Source: JBBQZU01 sp041749535 (GTDB taxonomy: Bacteria; Bacteroidota; Bacteroidia; Flavobacteriales_D; Cryomorphaceae). From it: a stretch of DNA of 64,000 nucleotides. Location of the stretch: NCBI GenBank assembly GCA_041749535.1, contig JBGTBE010000088.1, positions 93,969-157,968 on the forward strand, read 5' to 3'. This document shows, one piece after another, positions 8,369-19,305 of the stretch. The position numbers were made by a program, and so were the translations under genes. The stretch's first letter is position 1; each line of letters starts with the position of its first letter. The notes under the pieces are model-generated. The model saw only the letters and a list, made by a program, of their open reading frames with translations. It ran no database searches and had not been told where the DNA came from.

Positions 8369-10675
8369 ATGAATCTTCGAATTATTGTCATCCTGTGTTT
8401 GTGCATCCTATCGGGAAAAGTACATTACCTCTATGGGCAGCGCGTTGGGCTCGTTCTGAGCGGTGGTGGTGCATCTGGCCTTGCTCATATTGGCGTATTA
8501 AAAGCCCTTGAAGAACAGGAAATACCTATAGACTTTATAACAGGCACATCAATGGGAGCAATTATAGGGGGGCTCTATGCCGCAGGGCACAGTGTTGAAG
8601 AGATTACAGACATAGTGAATGATCCAGCATTTATACTTGCTATTAACGGAGAGCTGCAGCAAGATAATCTCTACTATTTCAGCACAGCCATTGAGGATGC
8701 ATCGCTCATCAGGTTGAAGTTATCCACAGTCAATCTCATTCAGAAATCTATTCCCACAAACTTGGTTACGCCAAATTTGATGGAGTACGAGCTCATGGAT
8801 CTTACAGCACAGGCATCGGCTGCAGCAGGATATGATTTTGACCATTTGATGATCCCTTTTAGGTGCGTTGCAGCCGATATTACAGACAAAAAACAGGTCG
8901 TTTTCTCCAATGGAAATCTCGCCATAGCAATGCGTGCATCTACCACATACCCATTTTACTTTAAGCCTATCAAGGTTGATGACAAGCTCCTCTTTGATGG
9001 AGGATTGTATAATAATTTCCCTGCTGATATAATGTACAGTGAATTTTTACCAGATGTAATTATAGGCAGCAATGTAACATCAGGGTATGAAGGGCCAGAA
9101 GAGGACGACCTTCTTTCACAGATTAGAAACATGATAAGCAGCCAGAGTAATTTTAGTATTGACTGTGAATATGGAATTATTATTGAACCGGAAACTACTA
9201 TTGGCGTATTCGATTTTTCAAATCCAAATCCTGAAATTGAAAATGGATATGTAGCTACCATTAAGCAAATTGAAGTCATTAAAACTTTTGTAGAAGACCG
9301 GAAAAGCGCAGAAGACCTTGGAAAAGAGAGGGCGGAATTCAAAGCAAAATTCAGGCCCAAAAAAATAGGTGAGGTGAAAGTACAAGGCGATCTTACCAGA
9401 AAACAAAGAGATTATTTACTCTCCATGTTTGGCCCTCAGGGTAAGAAGTTAGAATATGAATTTCAAGACTTTAAAGGCCAGTTTCTTCGTGCTTCTCAGG
9501 ACGAAAAACTGAGACACATCTATCCCATTTCTCAATTTAACAAGGACAGCGGCCATTTTGATGTAAACATGATTGTACAAAGGGAGCGGGACCTGACTGC
9601 GTATTTCGGTGGCAATTTTTCTTCTAGGCCCATCAATATGGGTTACATAGGATTAAAGTACAATGTGTTCGGTCGCACATCTACCAGCATCATGGCCAAT
9701 AGTTATTTCGGTAAATTTTATGGTTCAGCGCTTTTGAGTGCGAAAATAGATTTTGGTGGCAAGAAGCGGTATTACATAGCTCCCCATATCATTTTGAACA
9801 GATGGGACTTTTTCCGGAATCTGGCTACGTTTTTTGAGCAATCCAGACCATCATATATTGTAAAGAACGAAATATTTGGAGGCCTGGATGCGGTTACTTC
9901 CATGGGGAATAATGCTGTTCTCAAATTAGATTGGCGGTACGGCGAAACTTTGGATAATTACTATCAGACCCAGAATTTTACCGCTGAGGATACTGCTGAT
10001 GCCACGCGCTTCTCACTCAACACTTTCGCACTCGGTATTGACCGGAACACTCTTAATAGGAAACAGTACGCAAACAAAGGTACAAGGCTTGAAATATCTA
10101 TAAGAGGCAACACAGGAAAAGAGCGTACTGAATATGGCACAACCATACCCAATAACGACTCTATTCTGGTGGCGCAGAGGCAATGGGCCGAGTTAGGTGT
10201 GAGTTATGAGAATTATTTCTTTAGAAAGGGCGCATTCATTATTGGCGGAGAGTTGGATGCGGTTTATTCAGGTAAACCAAATTTTGATAACTATACCGCT
10301 TCAGTGGTTTCTGCTCCAGCCTGGACTCCAATACCTGAGAGCAAAACCATATTCATCACCGAGCACCGCTCGAGGCAATATGCGGCAGGTGCGCTGAAAT
10401 TTATCGTTGAGGTAAAACGCAACCTGGAAGTACGAATGGAAGGGTACGTCATGCAACCCTTTGAAATATATACCAGAACGAGTGATGATAAAGCCATGAT
10501 TGAAAACACTACAAATCAGCGATATTATATAGGCGCTGCTGCTATTGTTTTCCATAGTCCTCTTGGTCCGGTAAGCCTCAATCTCAATTACTATGAAGGG
10601 CGGGAAGATGGCCCGTGGAGTTTCCTCTTCAATTTTGGATATACCATTTTCAACCGAAGCGTTTATCAGTTGTAA
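8369..10675 (+). CDS. Patatin-like phospholipase with C-terminal outer-membrane beta-barrel (PlpD-like)
   Basis: 768 residues from the ATG at 8369. A signal peptide (about residues 1-23, ending LYGQ) is followed by a patatin domain: oxyanion loop SGGGASG (31-37), nucleophile motif GTSMG with Ser61, and the catalytic Asp in DGGLYNNFP (D210). After about residue 330 a POTRA-like linker (KKIGEVKVQGDLTRKQRDYL) leads into a beta-rich region of about 380 residues with alternating aromatic strands, ending in a strand typical of Omp85/TamA barrels. This domain order matches the type Vd (PlpD) class: a lipase connected to its own barrel. Likely site: outer membrane, with lipid acyl hydrolase activity. 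It converges on the DUF3467 gene. Confidence 0.85.
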   Translation: MNLRIIVILCLCILSGKVHYLYGQRVGLVLSGGGASGLAHIGVLKALEEQEIPIDFITGTSMGAIIGGLYAAGHSVEEITDIVNDPAFILAINGELQQDNLYYFSTAIEDASLIRLKLSTVNLIQKSIPTNLVTPNLMEYELMDLTAQASAAAGYDFDHLMIPFRCVAADITDKKQVVFSNGNLAIAMRASTTYPFYFKPIKVDDKLLFDGGLYNNFPADIMYSEFLPDVIIGSNVTSGYEGPEEDDLLSQIRNMISSQSNFSIDCEYGIIIEPETTIGVFDFSNPNPEIENGYVATIKQIEVIKTFVEDRKSAEDLGKERAEFKAKFRPKKIGEVKVQGDLTRKQRDYLLSMFGPQGKKLEYEFQDFKGQFLRASQDEKLRHIYPISQFNKDSGHFDVNMIVQRERDLTAYFGGNFSSRPINMGYIGLKYNVFGRTSTSIMANSYFGKFYGSALLSAKIDFGGKKRYYIAPHIILNRWDFFRNLATFFEQSRPSYIVKNEIFGGLDAVTSMGNNAVLKLDWRYGETLDNYYQTQNFTAEDTADATRFSLNTFALGIDRNTLNRKQYANKGTRLEISIRGNTGKERTEYGTTIPNNDSILVAQRQWAELGVSYENYFFRKGAFIIGGELDAVYSGKPNFDNYTASVVSAPAWTPIPESKTIFITEHRSRQYAAGALKFIVEVKRNLEVRMEGYVMQPFEIYTRTSDDKAMIENTTNQRYYIGAAAIVFHSPLGPVSLNLNYYEGREDGPWSFLFNFGYTIFNRSVYQL

Positions 10676-10696
10676 AAAGTAGAAGGAATCTCAGAA

Positions 10697-11026
10697 TTAA
10701 GCCTGTGCTGTAGGCCCTCCAAAGCTCATTGGAAAAGAACCTCCTTCGTGCGACTTAGCATCACTTATGGCTCCATGCACGGCTTCATACTTTTCAATAT
10801 TGTCACGAATGGCGTGTAGAAGGCGCTTGGCATGCTGAGGTGTAAGCACTATTCGGGACTTTACTCTTGCCTTAGGCATACCGGGCATTACGCGCACAAA
10901 GTCAATCACAAACTCGGCATTTGAATGTGTAATAATAGCGAGATTGGAATAAATTCCATCCGCAATATCTTCACTCAATTCAATATTAAGTTGGTTTGGA
11001 CCCTTTTCTGTTTTTTGGTCTGACAT
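10697..11026 (-). CDS. DUF3467 domain protein
   Basis: 109 residues, no signal peptide or membrane segment. NIELSEDIADGIYSNLA and FVIDFVRVMPG are the family signature strands, and RIVLTPQHAKRLL follows, which fits DUF3467 throughout its length. The C-terminus is a flexible Gly/Ser/Pro tail. Function unknown. It lies downstream of rpoC, a position I have met in other Flavobacteriia, but is separated from it by a strong terminator, so any co-expression depends on read-through. Confidence 0.85.
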   Translation of the reverse strand: MSDQKTEKGPNQLNIELSEDIADGIYSNLAIITHSNAEFVIDFVRVMPGMPKARVKSRIVLTPQHAKRLLHAIRDNIEKYEAVHGAISDAKSHEGGSFPMSFGGPTAQA

Positions 11027-11038
11027 AATTCTAGTATT

Positions 11039-11066
11039 TAAAAAAAGCCTCCCCGAAGGGAGGCTT
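11039..11066 (-). terminator. Intrinsic terminator of the rpoBC operon
   Basis: On the minus strand AAGCCTCCC (11066-11058) pairs with GGGAGGCTT (11053-11045) around a TTCG loop, followed by a T tract reading to 11039. It lies 10 bases past the rpoC stop. Confidence 0.9.
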
Positions 11067-11075
11067 TCAGATTTG

Positions 11076-14000
11076 TTATTTCATTTCTACTTCTTGTTCT
11101 ACTTCAGAGTTATCAGCAGTAAGCCGCTCATAGTCTTCTTTCGAACCTACATTTAGTCTTCCGAATTCGCGTATACCGGTACCAGCTGGGATAAGGTGAC
11201 CTACGATCACATTTTCCTTTAGTCCTAACAGGTCATCACGCTTACCAGCCACAGCGGCTTCGTTCAGCACTTTTGTAGTTTCCTGGAACGATGCAGCACT
11301 AATGAAAGATTTTGTCTGCAGCGATGCCCGGGTAATTCCCTGAAGAACAGGACGTGAAGTAGCAGGAATCGCTTCTCGAGATTCCACCAATTTCTGGTCT
11401 CTGCGGCGAAGTTGTGAATTCTCATCTCGTAGCTTACGGGCACTAATAATCATACCCGCCTTGAGATTAGCTGATTCACCGGCTTCCACAACCACCTTCA
11501 TACCATAGATTTTATCGTTCTCTTCCATGAAATCTAGTTTCTCCACGATTTGATTCTCTAAGAATCTGGTATCTCCTTGGTCTTCGATATCAACTTTTCG
11601 CATCATTTGACGCACGATGACTTCAAAATGCTTGTCGTTGATTTTCACTCCTTGAAGACGATACACTTCCTGAACTTCATTCACAAGATATTCCTGAACC
11701 TTGGTAGGTCCTTCAATAGCAAGAATGTCACCCGGGGTTATTGCACCATCAGAAAGTGGCTGTCCGGCACGCACGAAGTCATTTTCCTGTACAAGGATGT
11801 GCTTGGAAAGTGAAATAAGGTATTTCTTGGTTTCACCTGTTTTGCTTTCAACCACGACTTCCCGATTACCACGTTTGATTTTTCCGTATGTGACAATACC
11901 ATCTATTTCACTTACTACAGCTGGGTTGGATGGATTTCTAGCTTCAAAGAGCTCTGTAATTCGCGGAAGACCTCCTGTAATATCACCAGTTTTGGCAGAT
12001 ACTCTCGGTATTTTAGCAATAATGCTTCCTACAATAACTTCAGTTCCTTCCTGCACACTTACGTGGGCACCTACTGGCAAATTGTAAGACTTCACGATCT
12101 CTTTAGACTTCTTGTCTACAATGTGTATGGCAGGATTCTTCTTTTTGTCGCGTCTTTCAGTAATTACCTTTTCGCGGTAACCTGTCTGCTCATCCACTTC
12201 TTCGCGGAAGGTAATGCCGTCCTCAAAGTTTTCGAATTTAATCACACCACTGCCTTCAGAAATGAATACAGCGTTGTATGGATCCCATTTACAAATTACA
12301 TCCCCCTTCTTGAGCTTAGCTCCAGATTTGAAGAATATCTCAGCACCATAAGGTATATTGTTGGTTGCCACAACCACACCGGTCTTCTCGTCTATAAGAC
12401 GGATCTCAGCAGAGCGGCCTACAACAATTTCTTTCTTCATGTTCTTGCCGGCATCCTGAATAACTGAGCGCAATTCGTCAATTTCCAGAATTGCATCGGC
12501 TTTGGCTTTGATCTCTGATTCGTCAGCAATGTTTGATGCAGTACCCCCAACGTGGAAAGTACGTAGTGTAAGCTGTGTACCTGGCTCTCCGATAGACTGT
12601 GCTGCAATAACACCAACGGCTTCACCTTTCTGTACCATCCTTCCAGATGCCAGGTTGCGGCCATAGCACTTCGCACATACTCCTTGCTTTTGTTCGCAAG
12701 TCAATACTGAGCGAATTTCTACTTCTTCTACACCAGCTGCCTCAATAAGAGATGCAGCCTCTTCTTTAATCTCATCACCAGACAATACCAGCAATTCGCC
12801 AGTAGTTGGATGGTGAACGTCGTGTACAGAAGTTCTTCCGAGTATGCGCTCATATAGTGGCTCAACTACTTCTTCATTCTTCTTCAATGCAGTTGCTACT
12901 AGCCCTCTGAGTGTGCCACAGTCTTCTCCAAGAATTACCACATCCTGCGCCACATCTACAAGTCTACGGGTTAGATAACCAGCATCTGCAGTTTTAAGAG
13001 CGGTATCAGCAAGACCTTTACGCGCACCGTGGGTGGAGATGAAATACTCCAAAATGGAGAGTCCTTCTTTAAAGTTTGAAAGAATTGGGTTTTCAATAAT
13101 GTCCTGTCCTCCGGTAGCACCAGATTTTTGTGGCTTCGCCATAAGACCCCTCATACCACTTAACTGACGAATTTGCTCTTTAGAACCACGCGCTCCTGAG
13201 TCAAACATCATATAGATTGAGTTGAATCCTTGCTTGTCGCTCTTCAATCGGTCCATCAGGATGTTTGTGAGCTTGGAGTTGGTATGTGTCCAAATATCAA
13301 TTATTTGGTTGTACCGTTCATTGTTGGTGATTAGACCCATGTTATAGTTGTCCTTCACGAGCTTCACCTCTTCAGCTGCTTTGGCTACAAGGATCTCCTT
13401 TTCTGGTGGTATAATTACATCGTTCAGATTGAACGAAAGTCCACCTTTGAAAGCCATATGATAACCAAGCTCCTTGATGTCATCAAGAAATTTAGCTGTT
13501 CGAGACATTCCAACGACCTTCAATATATCGCCAATGATATCTCGCAAGGCCTTTTTGGTAAGTTCCTTGTTGATATAACCAGCTTCACGTGGTGCAAGAT
13601 TGTTGAACAGTACACGGCCCGTAGTTGTTTCGAGAATCTCTTTACGTCCATCGGGATGTACATAAAGGAACTTCATGTGTGCATGGAGGGCGAGCTTACC
13701 TTCATTGTAAGCAATCTCAACTTCCTCAGCGCTATAAAAGGTTTTTCCTTCACCAAGTACTGTGTGTTCAGCATCAGACTTTCGGCCTTTGGTAATATAA
13801 TATAAACCGAGAACCATGTCCTGAGAAGGTACAGCAATAGGAGCTCCGTTGGCGGGATTCAGAATGTTGTGCGAAGCAATCATAAGAAGCTGCGCTTCAA
13901 GAATAGCCGCATTTCCTAGTGGCAAGTGGACTGCCATCTGGTCACCGTCAAAGTCAGCATTGAATGCCGTACACACCAAAGGATGCAACTGTATTGCCTT

Positions 14001-15383
14001 ACCTTCGATAAGCTTTGGCTGAAATGCCTGAATACCCATTCGGTGAAGTGTAGGTGCGCGGTTCAAAAGTACCGGGTGGCCTTTAAGAACGTTTTCAAGA
14101 ATATCCCAAACAACAGGTTCCTTGCGGTCTACAATTTTCTTGGCCGACTTTACGGTTTTTACAATTCCGCGCTCGATCATCTTCCTGATGATAAACGGTT
14201 TGTAAAGCTCTGCAGCCATATCTTTGGGAAGTCCGCATTCATGAAGTTTCAACTCCGGTCCAACAACAATTACTGAACGAGCAGAATAGTCAACCCTTTT
14301 TCCAAGTAGGTTCTGACGGAACCTTCCTTGTTTTCCTTTAAGGCTATCAGAGAGTGACTTCAGCGGCCTGTTCGATTCAGTTTTTACAGCGCTAGACTTT
14401 CTTGAATTATCAAATAGTGAATCAACAGCTTCTTGAAGCATTCGTTTCTCATTTCGGAGAATTACTTCAGGAGCTTTAATTTCAATTAGTCTTTTCAGAC
14501 GGTTGTTTCTAATAATTACCCTTCTGTACAGATCGTTCAAATCGGATGTGGCAAAGCGGCCTCCATCCAGCGGAACGAGTGGGCGCAATTCTGGTGGGAT
14601 AACTGGTACCACTTTCACTATCATCCATTCCGGCTTGTTCACTATACGCTCATTGGCTTCGCGGAATGATTCAACAACTTGTAATCTCTTCAGGGCTTCG
14701 TTCTTACGCTGCTGAGAGGTCTCAGTGTTTGCGGCATGGCGAAGATCGTATGAAAGATTATCAAGATTGGTAGTTCTAAGCAAGTCATAAAGTGCATCGG
14801 CACCCATTTTTGACACAAACTTATTAGGGTCTGCATCATCCAGGTACTGGTTTTCTTTTGGGAGGGTGTCAAGAATATCCAAATACTCTTCCTCTGTGAG
14901 AAAATCAAATCGCTGAAGTTGCACACCTTCTACATTCACGGCAGGTCCTGGGTTAATCACCACATACCTTTCGTAATAGATGATCTGATCCAGCTTTTTG
15001 GTAGGCATACCAAGCAGGTAACCTATTTTGTTGGGGAGAGACTTGAAGTACCAGATGTGGGCCACTGGAACTACCAATGATATGTGCCCCATGCGCTCGC
15101 GTCGCACTTTCTTTTCAGTTACTTCCACACCGCAACGATCACATACTATTCCCTTGTACCTGATTCGCTTGTACTTGCCGCAGTGGCATTCGTAATCTTT
15201 TACTGGGCCGAAAATCCTTTCGCAAAACAAGCCGTCACGTTCTGGCTTGTATGTGCGATAGTTGATTGTTTCGGGCTTCAGTACTTCTCCAAAACTGCGG
15301 TCTAGAATCTGCTCAGGCGATGCCAGACTTATAGTGATGCTCTTGAAGCTTGAATTGAGTTTATTTTCTTTTTTTAAGGCCAT
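11076..15383 (-). CDS. rpoC: DNA-directed RNA polymerase subunit beta'
   Basis: 1435 residues, full length for the Bacteroidota protein. Visible landmarks: the N-terminal zinc ribbon (CHCGKYKR ... CDRCGVEV, residues about 67-88), the catalytic magnesium motif NADFDGDQMAVH, the bridge helix/trigger loop region around GLADTALKTADAGYLTRRLVD, and the second zinc site (CEQKQGVCAKCYG). It carries out RNA synthesis together with beta, alpha and omega. The gene follows rpoB with a 43-base gap and has no promoter of its own that I can see. The N-terminal MALKKENKLNSSFKSI matches the expected start. Confidence 0.98.
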   Translation of the reverse strand: MALKKENKLNSSFKSITISLASPEQILDRSFGEVLKPETINYRTYKPERDGLFCERIFGPVKDYECHCGKYKRIRYKGIVCDRCGVEVTEKKVRRERMGHISLVVPVAHIWYFKSLPNKIGYLLGMPTKKLDQIIYYERYVVINPGPAVNVEGVQLQRFDFLTEEEYLDILDTLPKENQYLDDADPNKFVSKMGADALYDLLRTTNLDNLSYDLRHAANTETSQQRKNEALKRLQVVESFREANERIVNKPEWMIVKVVPVIPPELRPLVPLDGGRFATSDLNDLYRRVIIRNNRLKRLIEIKAPEVILRNEKRMLQEAVDSLFDNSRKSSAVKTESNRPLKSLSDSLKGKQGRFRQNLLGKRVDYSARSVIVVGPELKLHECGLPKDMAAELYKPFIIRKMIERGIVKTVKSAKKIVDRKEPVVWDILENVLKGHPVLLNRAPTLHRMGIQAFQPKLIEGKAIQLHPLVCTAFNADFDGDQMAVHLPLGNAAILEAQLLMIASHNILNPANGAPIAVPSQDMVLGLYYITKGRKSDAEHTVLGEGKTFYSAEEVEIAYNEGKLALHAHMKFLYVHPDGRKEILETTTGRVLFNNLAPREAGYINKELTKKALRDIIGDILKVVGMSRTAKFLDDIKELGYHMAFKGGLSFNLNDVIIPPEKEILVAKAAEEVKLVKDNYNMGLITNNERYNQIIDIWTHTNSKLTNILMDRLKSDKQGFNSIYMMFDSGARGSKEQIRQLSGMRGLMAKPQKSGATGGQDIIENPILSNFKEGLSILEYFISTHGARKGLADTALKTADAGYLTRRLVDVAQDVVILGEDCGTLRGLVATALKKNEEVVEPLYERILGRTSVHDVHHPTTGELLVLSGDEIKEEAASLIEAAGVEEVEIRSVLTCEQKQGVCAKCYGRNLASGRMVQKGEAVGVIAAQSIGEPGTQLTLRTFHVGGTASNIADESEIKAKADAILEIDELRSVIQDAGKNMKKEIVVGRSAEIRLIDEKTGVVVATNNIPYGAEIFFKSGAKLKKGDVICKWDPYNAVFISEGSGVIKFENFEDGITFREEVDEQTGYREKVITERRDKKKNPAIHIVDKKSKEIVKSYNLPVGAHVSVQEGTEVIVGSIIAKIPRVSAKTGDITGGLPRITELFEARNPSNPAVVSEIDGIVTYGKIKRGNREVVVESKTGETKKYLISLSKHILVQENDFVRAGQPLSDGAITPGDILAIEGPTKVQEYLVNEVQEVYRLQGVKINDKHFEVIVRQMMRKVDIEDQGDTRFLENQIVEKLDFMEENDKIYGMKVVVEAGESANLKAGMIISARKLRDENSQLRRRDQKLVESREAIPATSRPVLQGITRASLQTKSFISAASFQETTKVLNEAAVAGKRDDLLGLKENVIVGHLIPAGTGIREFGRLNVGSKEDYERLTADNSEVEQEVEMK

Positions 15384-15426
15384 TGGTAATATGCTTTAAT
15401 GGTGAATTACACTTTTTCGGGCCGAA

Positions 15427-18400
15427 TTAATCGAGCGAAATATTAAGTCCTAGTCCAGCAAGTTCATGCAGGAGTACATTAAACGATTCTGGAATTCCTG
15501 GTTCTGGCATGTTGTCGCCTTTCACTATGGCTTCGTATGCCTTGGCCCTTCCTACCACATCGTCTGACTTCACAGTGAGCACTTCGCGAAGAATGTTGGC
15601 TGCGCCAAATGCTTCAAGTGCCCAAACTTCCATCTCACCAAAACGCTGTCCACCAAACTGTGCTTTACCACCGAGTGGTTGTTGTGTGATCAGTGAGTAG
15701 GGTCCGATAGAACGGGCGTGCATTTTATCATCTACCATGTGGGCAAGCTTCAGCATGTATATTACACCTACTGTAGCATGTTGGTCAAACAAATCGCCGG
15801 TACCTCCATCTCTTAGTCTTGTAACTCCATACTGGGGCAACTCTGCTTTCTTGGTATAGTCATCAATCTGCTCGATGGTAGCACCATCAAAAATTGGGGT
15901 TGCAAACTTGAGACCCAACTTCAATCCGGCCCATCCAAGAACCGTTTCGTAAATCTGACCAAGGTTCATCCTTGAAGGTACACCAAGTGGATTGAGCACA
16001 ATATCTACAGGAGTACCATCACTCAAATAAGGCATGTCTTCCTTGCGGACAATTTTTGCAACGATTCCCTTGTTACCATGACGGCCTGCCATTTTATCAC
16101 CCACTTTCAGCTTGCGCTTCTTGGCAATGTACACTTTGGCAAGTTTTAGGATTCCGCTAGGAAGTTCATCACCAATGGTAATCTGGAATTTTTGCCTTTT
16201 GTAAGCACCCGCAAAATCGTTGTACTTGATGTTAAAATTGTGGATGAGTTTTTTAATTAGGTCATTCACATGGTCATCGGTAGTCCACTTGCTTGGGTTT
16301 ACGATGCTGTAGTCAATCGAAACGAGTGATTTTTGCGTAAACTTCACACCTTTCTTAATCAACTCTTCCTTGAAGTTATTGAAAACCCCTTGAGATGTCT
16401 TTCCGCTCACCAGTTTGGAGAGTTTCTCTATCATCTCATTTTTAAGCTCAGCAGTGTCTTTATCGAATTGCTTGTCCAGGCTATCAACCAGCGTTTTCTC
16501 TGATGTTTTGCCTTTTGGCGTTTTCACAGCCTTGGCGAACAATTTTTTGTCGATTACAACACCCTTTAATGATGGTGGTGCCTTAAGAGATGCATCTTTC
16601 ACATCGCCGGCTTTGTCGCCAAAAATAGCCCTAAGCAGCTTCTCTTCAGGAGATGGATCCGTCTCGCCTTTTGGCGTGATTTTTCCGATAAGGATATCAC
16701 CCTCCTTGATTTCAGCACCTATTCTTATCATCCCGTTCTCATCAAGATCCTTGGTGGCTTCTTCGCTCACATTTGGAATGTCTGGGGTGAGTTCTTCTTG
16801 TCCACGCTTGGTATCGCGTACTTCGAGAATATATTCATCAATGTGGATGGATGTAAAAATATCATCACGAACTACATCTTCAGAAATTACGATAGCATCC
16901 TCAAAGTTGTAACCTTTCCAAGGCATGAAAGCCACCATCAGGTTCCGTCCTATAGCAAGTTCTCCACCTTCTGTAGCATAACCTTCGCACATTACCTGCC
17001 CAGTCTTCACCTTTTGGTCTTTCTGGACAATAGGGCGCAGATTCACACAGGTACCCTGATTTGTCTTGAGGAATTTGATAAGTCTGTACTCCTTGGAGTC
17101 GCCATCAAAACTCACTAGCTGCTCTTCCTCTGTCCTGTCATACCGTACAATAATCTTCGTGGCATCAACATACTCAACCACACCATCACCTTCGGCTGCA
17201 ACCAGAACCCGGCTATCGCGTGCTACAAGCGGCTCAAGTCCAGTGCCAACAATTGGCGCTTGGGGTCTAAGCAAAGGAACTGCCTGACGCATCATGTTCG
17301 AGCCCATCAAAGCCCTGTTCGCATCATCGTGCTCAAGGAATGGGATCAGCGAAGCTGCGATGGAAGCAATCTGGTTCGGGGCAACGTCTATCAAGTCAAT
17401 AGAACTTGGCGCTACAACAGGGAAGTCACCTTCTTTACGCGCTTTCACCACTTCAGTTAGGAAATCACCCTTGGCATTTACCTTAGCATTTGCCTGTGCT
17501 ATCACTTGCTGGTCTTCTTCTTCCGCGCTCAAATAAATAGGTTCGGTAACGATATCCACCTTGCCTGCGTTTACCTTTCTATAAGGAGTCTCAATAAATC
17601 CTAGTCGATTTATTTTCGCAAAAACGCAAAGGGACGAAATAAGACCAATGTTTGGGCCTTCAGGAGTCTCAATGGTACAAAGACGGCCATAGTGCGTGTA
17701 GTGAACGTCACGTACTTCGAAACCGGCCCTTTCTCTTGAGAGACCTCCTGGTCCAAGGGCTGACATTCTACGCTTGTGAGTTACTTCGGCCAGTGGATTG
17801 GTTTGATCCATGAACTGACTCAACTGGTTGGTTCCGAAGAATGAGTTAATAACAGATGAAAGTGTCTTAGCGTTGATAAGGTCCGTAGGAGTGAACACCT
17901 CATTATCGCGCACGTTCATACGTTCACGGATTGTACGTGCCATACGGGCAAGTCCAACGCCAAACTGGGTGTGAAGTTGCTCACCTACAGTCCTTACCCT
18001 TCTGTTACTTAAGTGGTCAATATCATCTACATCTGTATTAGAATTGATAAGATCAATCAGATACTTTATTATTTTGATGATGTCTTCACGGGTGAGGGTA
18101 CGCTCTTCATAGCTGGTATCCTGGTTGAGTTTCTTATTGATCCTGAACCTTCCCACCTCTCCAAGGTCATAGCGTGTTTCAGAAAAGAAGAGTTTGTCGA
18201 TAACGCCTCTGGCAGTTTCCAAATCTGGTGGCTCTGCATTCCTTAACTGACGGTAAATGTGCTCCACGGCTTCTTTCTCCGAGTTAGAAGTATCCTTTTG
18301 GAGTGTATTGTATATAATACTAAAGTCGGCGCTGTTGGTATTCTCCTTATGGAGGATCACTGTTTTGGCACCCGACTCGAGTATCTGCTCTATATGTTCA

Positions 18401-19242
18401 TCTTCGATAATGGTCTCTCGGTCAATGATCACTTCATTACGTTCGATAGATACCACTTCGCCGGTATCTTCATCCACAAAGTCTTCGATCCATGACTTAA
18501 GAACACGGGCTGCGAGCCTACGTCCTTTGTATTTCTTGATACCTGTTTTGCTCACCTTAACTTCATCAGCAAGGTCGAAAATCTCAAGTATATCTTTATC
18601 GCTTTCGTAACCAATCGCACGTAGAAGGGTAGTTACTGGAAGCTTTTTCTTACGGTCTATGTACGCATACATTACCTGGTTTATATCAGTCGCAAACTCA
18701 ATCCAAGATCCTTTGAAAGGAATTACACGGGCTGAGTAAAGTTTGGTCCCATTTGCATGGCGGCTTTGGCCGAAAAACACGCCTGGCGACCTGTGTAGCT
18801 GCGATACTATGACACGCTCTGCACCATTCACAACGAATGAACCTTGTGGCGTCATGTATGGAATAGTTCCCAAATAAACATCCTGTACAATGGTTTCAAA
18901 ATCCTCATGTTCAGGATCGGTACAGTAAAGTTTTAACTTGGCCTTCAGTGGCACAGCATAGGTAAGTCCTCTTTCTACGCACTCTTGAATACCGTAGCGA
19001 GGGGGGTCTATGAAATAGTCTAGAAACTCAAGAACAAACTGGTTCCTTGTATCTGTAATTGGAAAATTCTCGCTAAATACTTTGTAGAGGCCTTCTTGCT
19101 CCCTGTCTTCAGGATTGGTCTCGAGTTGAAAAAATTCCCTGAATGATTTAAGCTGCACTTCGAGGAAATCGGGGTAGTCTATGAGGTGCTTGCTCGAGGA
19201 GAAATTAATACGCTCCGGAGTTTTATTTACTATTGTGGCCAA
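15427..19242 (-). CDS. rpoB: DNA-directed RNA polymerase subunit beta
   Basis: 1271 residues, starting MATIVNKTPERINF. The rifampicin-binding region is recognisable (FFGTNQLSQFMDQTNPLAE ... THKRRMSALGPGGLSRERAG), followed by the ETPEGPNIGLI fork loop and the C-terminal clamp (GGKAQFGGQRFGEMEVWALEAFGA). All parts are intact. No rifampicin-resistance change is obvious at the standard Asp, His or Ser positions of the cluster (DQTNPLAEVTHKRRMSALG). Transcribed after rplL across a 136-base spacer with two hairpins that could set the ratio of L7/L12 to polymerase. Confidence 0.98.
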   Translation of the reverse strand: MATIVNKTPERINFSSSKHLIDYPDFLEVQLKSFREFFQLETNPEDREQEGLYKVFSENFPITDTRNQFVLEFLDYFIDPPRYGIQECVERGLTYAVPLKAKLKLYCTDPEHEDFETIVQDVYLGTIPYMTPQGSFVVNGAERVIVSQLHRSPGVFFGQSRHANGTKLYSARVIPFKGSWIEFATDINQVMYAYIDRKKKLPVTTLLRAIGYESDKDILEIFDLADEVKVSKTGIKKYKGRRLAARVLKSWIEDFVDEDTGEVVSIERNEVIIDRETIIEDEHIEQILESGAKTVILHKENTNSADFSIIYNTLQKDTSNSEKEAVEHIYRQLRNAEPPDLETARGVIDKLFFSETRYDLGEVGRFRINKKLNQDTSYEERTLTREDIIKIIKYLIDLINSNTDVDDIDHLSNRRVRTVGEQLHTQFGVGLARMARTIRERMNVRDNEVFTPTDLINAKTLSSVINSFFGTNQLSQFMDQTNPLAEVTHKRRMSALGPGGLSRERAGFEVRDVHYTHYGRLCTIETPEGPNIGLISSLCVFAKINRLGFIETPYRKVNAGKVDIVTEPIYLSAEEEDQQVIAQANAKVNAKGDFLTEVVKARKEGDFPVVAPSSIDLIDVAPNQIASIAASLIPFLEHDDANRALMGSNMMRQAVPLLRPQAPIVGTGLEPLVARDSRVLVAAEGDGVVEYVDATKIIVRYDRTEEEQLVSFDGDSKEYRLIKFLKTNQGTCVNLRPIVQKDQKVKTGQVMCEGYATEGGELAIGRNLMVAFMPWKGYNFEDAIVISEDVVRDDIFTSIHIDEYILEVRDTKRGQEELTPDIPNVSEEATKDLDENGMIRIGAEIKEGDILIGKITPKGETDPSPEEKLLRAIFGDKAGDVKDASLKAPPSLKGVVIDKKLFAKAVKTPKGKTSEKTLVDSLDKQFDKDTAELKNEMIEKLSKLVSGKTSQGVFNNFKEELIKKGVKFTQKSLVSIDYSIVNPSKWTTDDHVNDLIKKLIHNFNIKYNDFAGAYKRQKFQITIGDELPSGILKLAKVYIAKKRKLKVGDKMAGRHGNKGIVAKIVRKEDMPYLSDGTPVDIVLNPLGVPSRMNLGQIYETVLGWAGLKLGLKFATPIFDGATIEQIDDYTKKAELPQYGVTRLRDGGTGDLFDQHATVGVIYMLKLAHMVDDKMHARSIGPYSLITQQPLGGKAQFGGQRFGEMEVWALEAFGAANILREVLTVKSDDVVGRAKAYEAIVKGDNMPEPGIPESFNVLLHELAGLGLNISLD

Positions 19243-19305
19243 GACTATAGGATTTTATTAGTTAGGAATCAAAGCGGTGATGCACATACAATGCAAAAAC
19301 AGTTC

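Noticed and set aside
16415..16912. 165-residue plus-strand frame opposite rpoB
   Set aside because: Antisense shadow of rpoB; Ser/Thr/Ile-rich composition follows from the reverse complement of the real gene.
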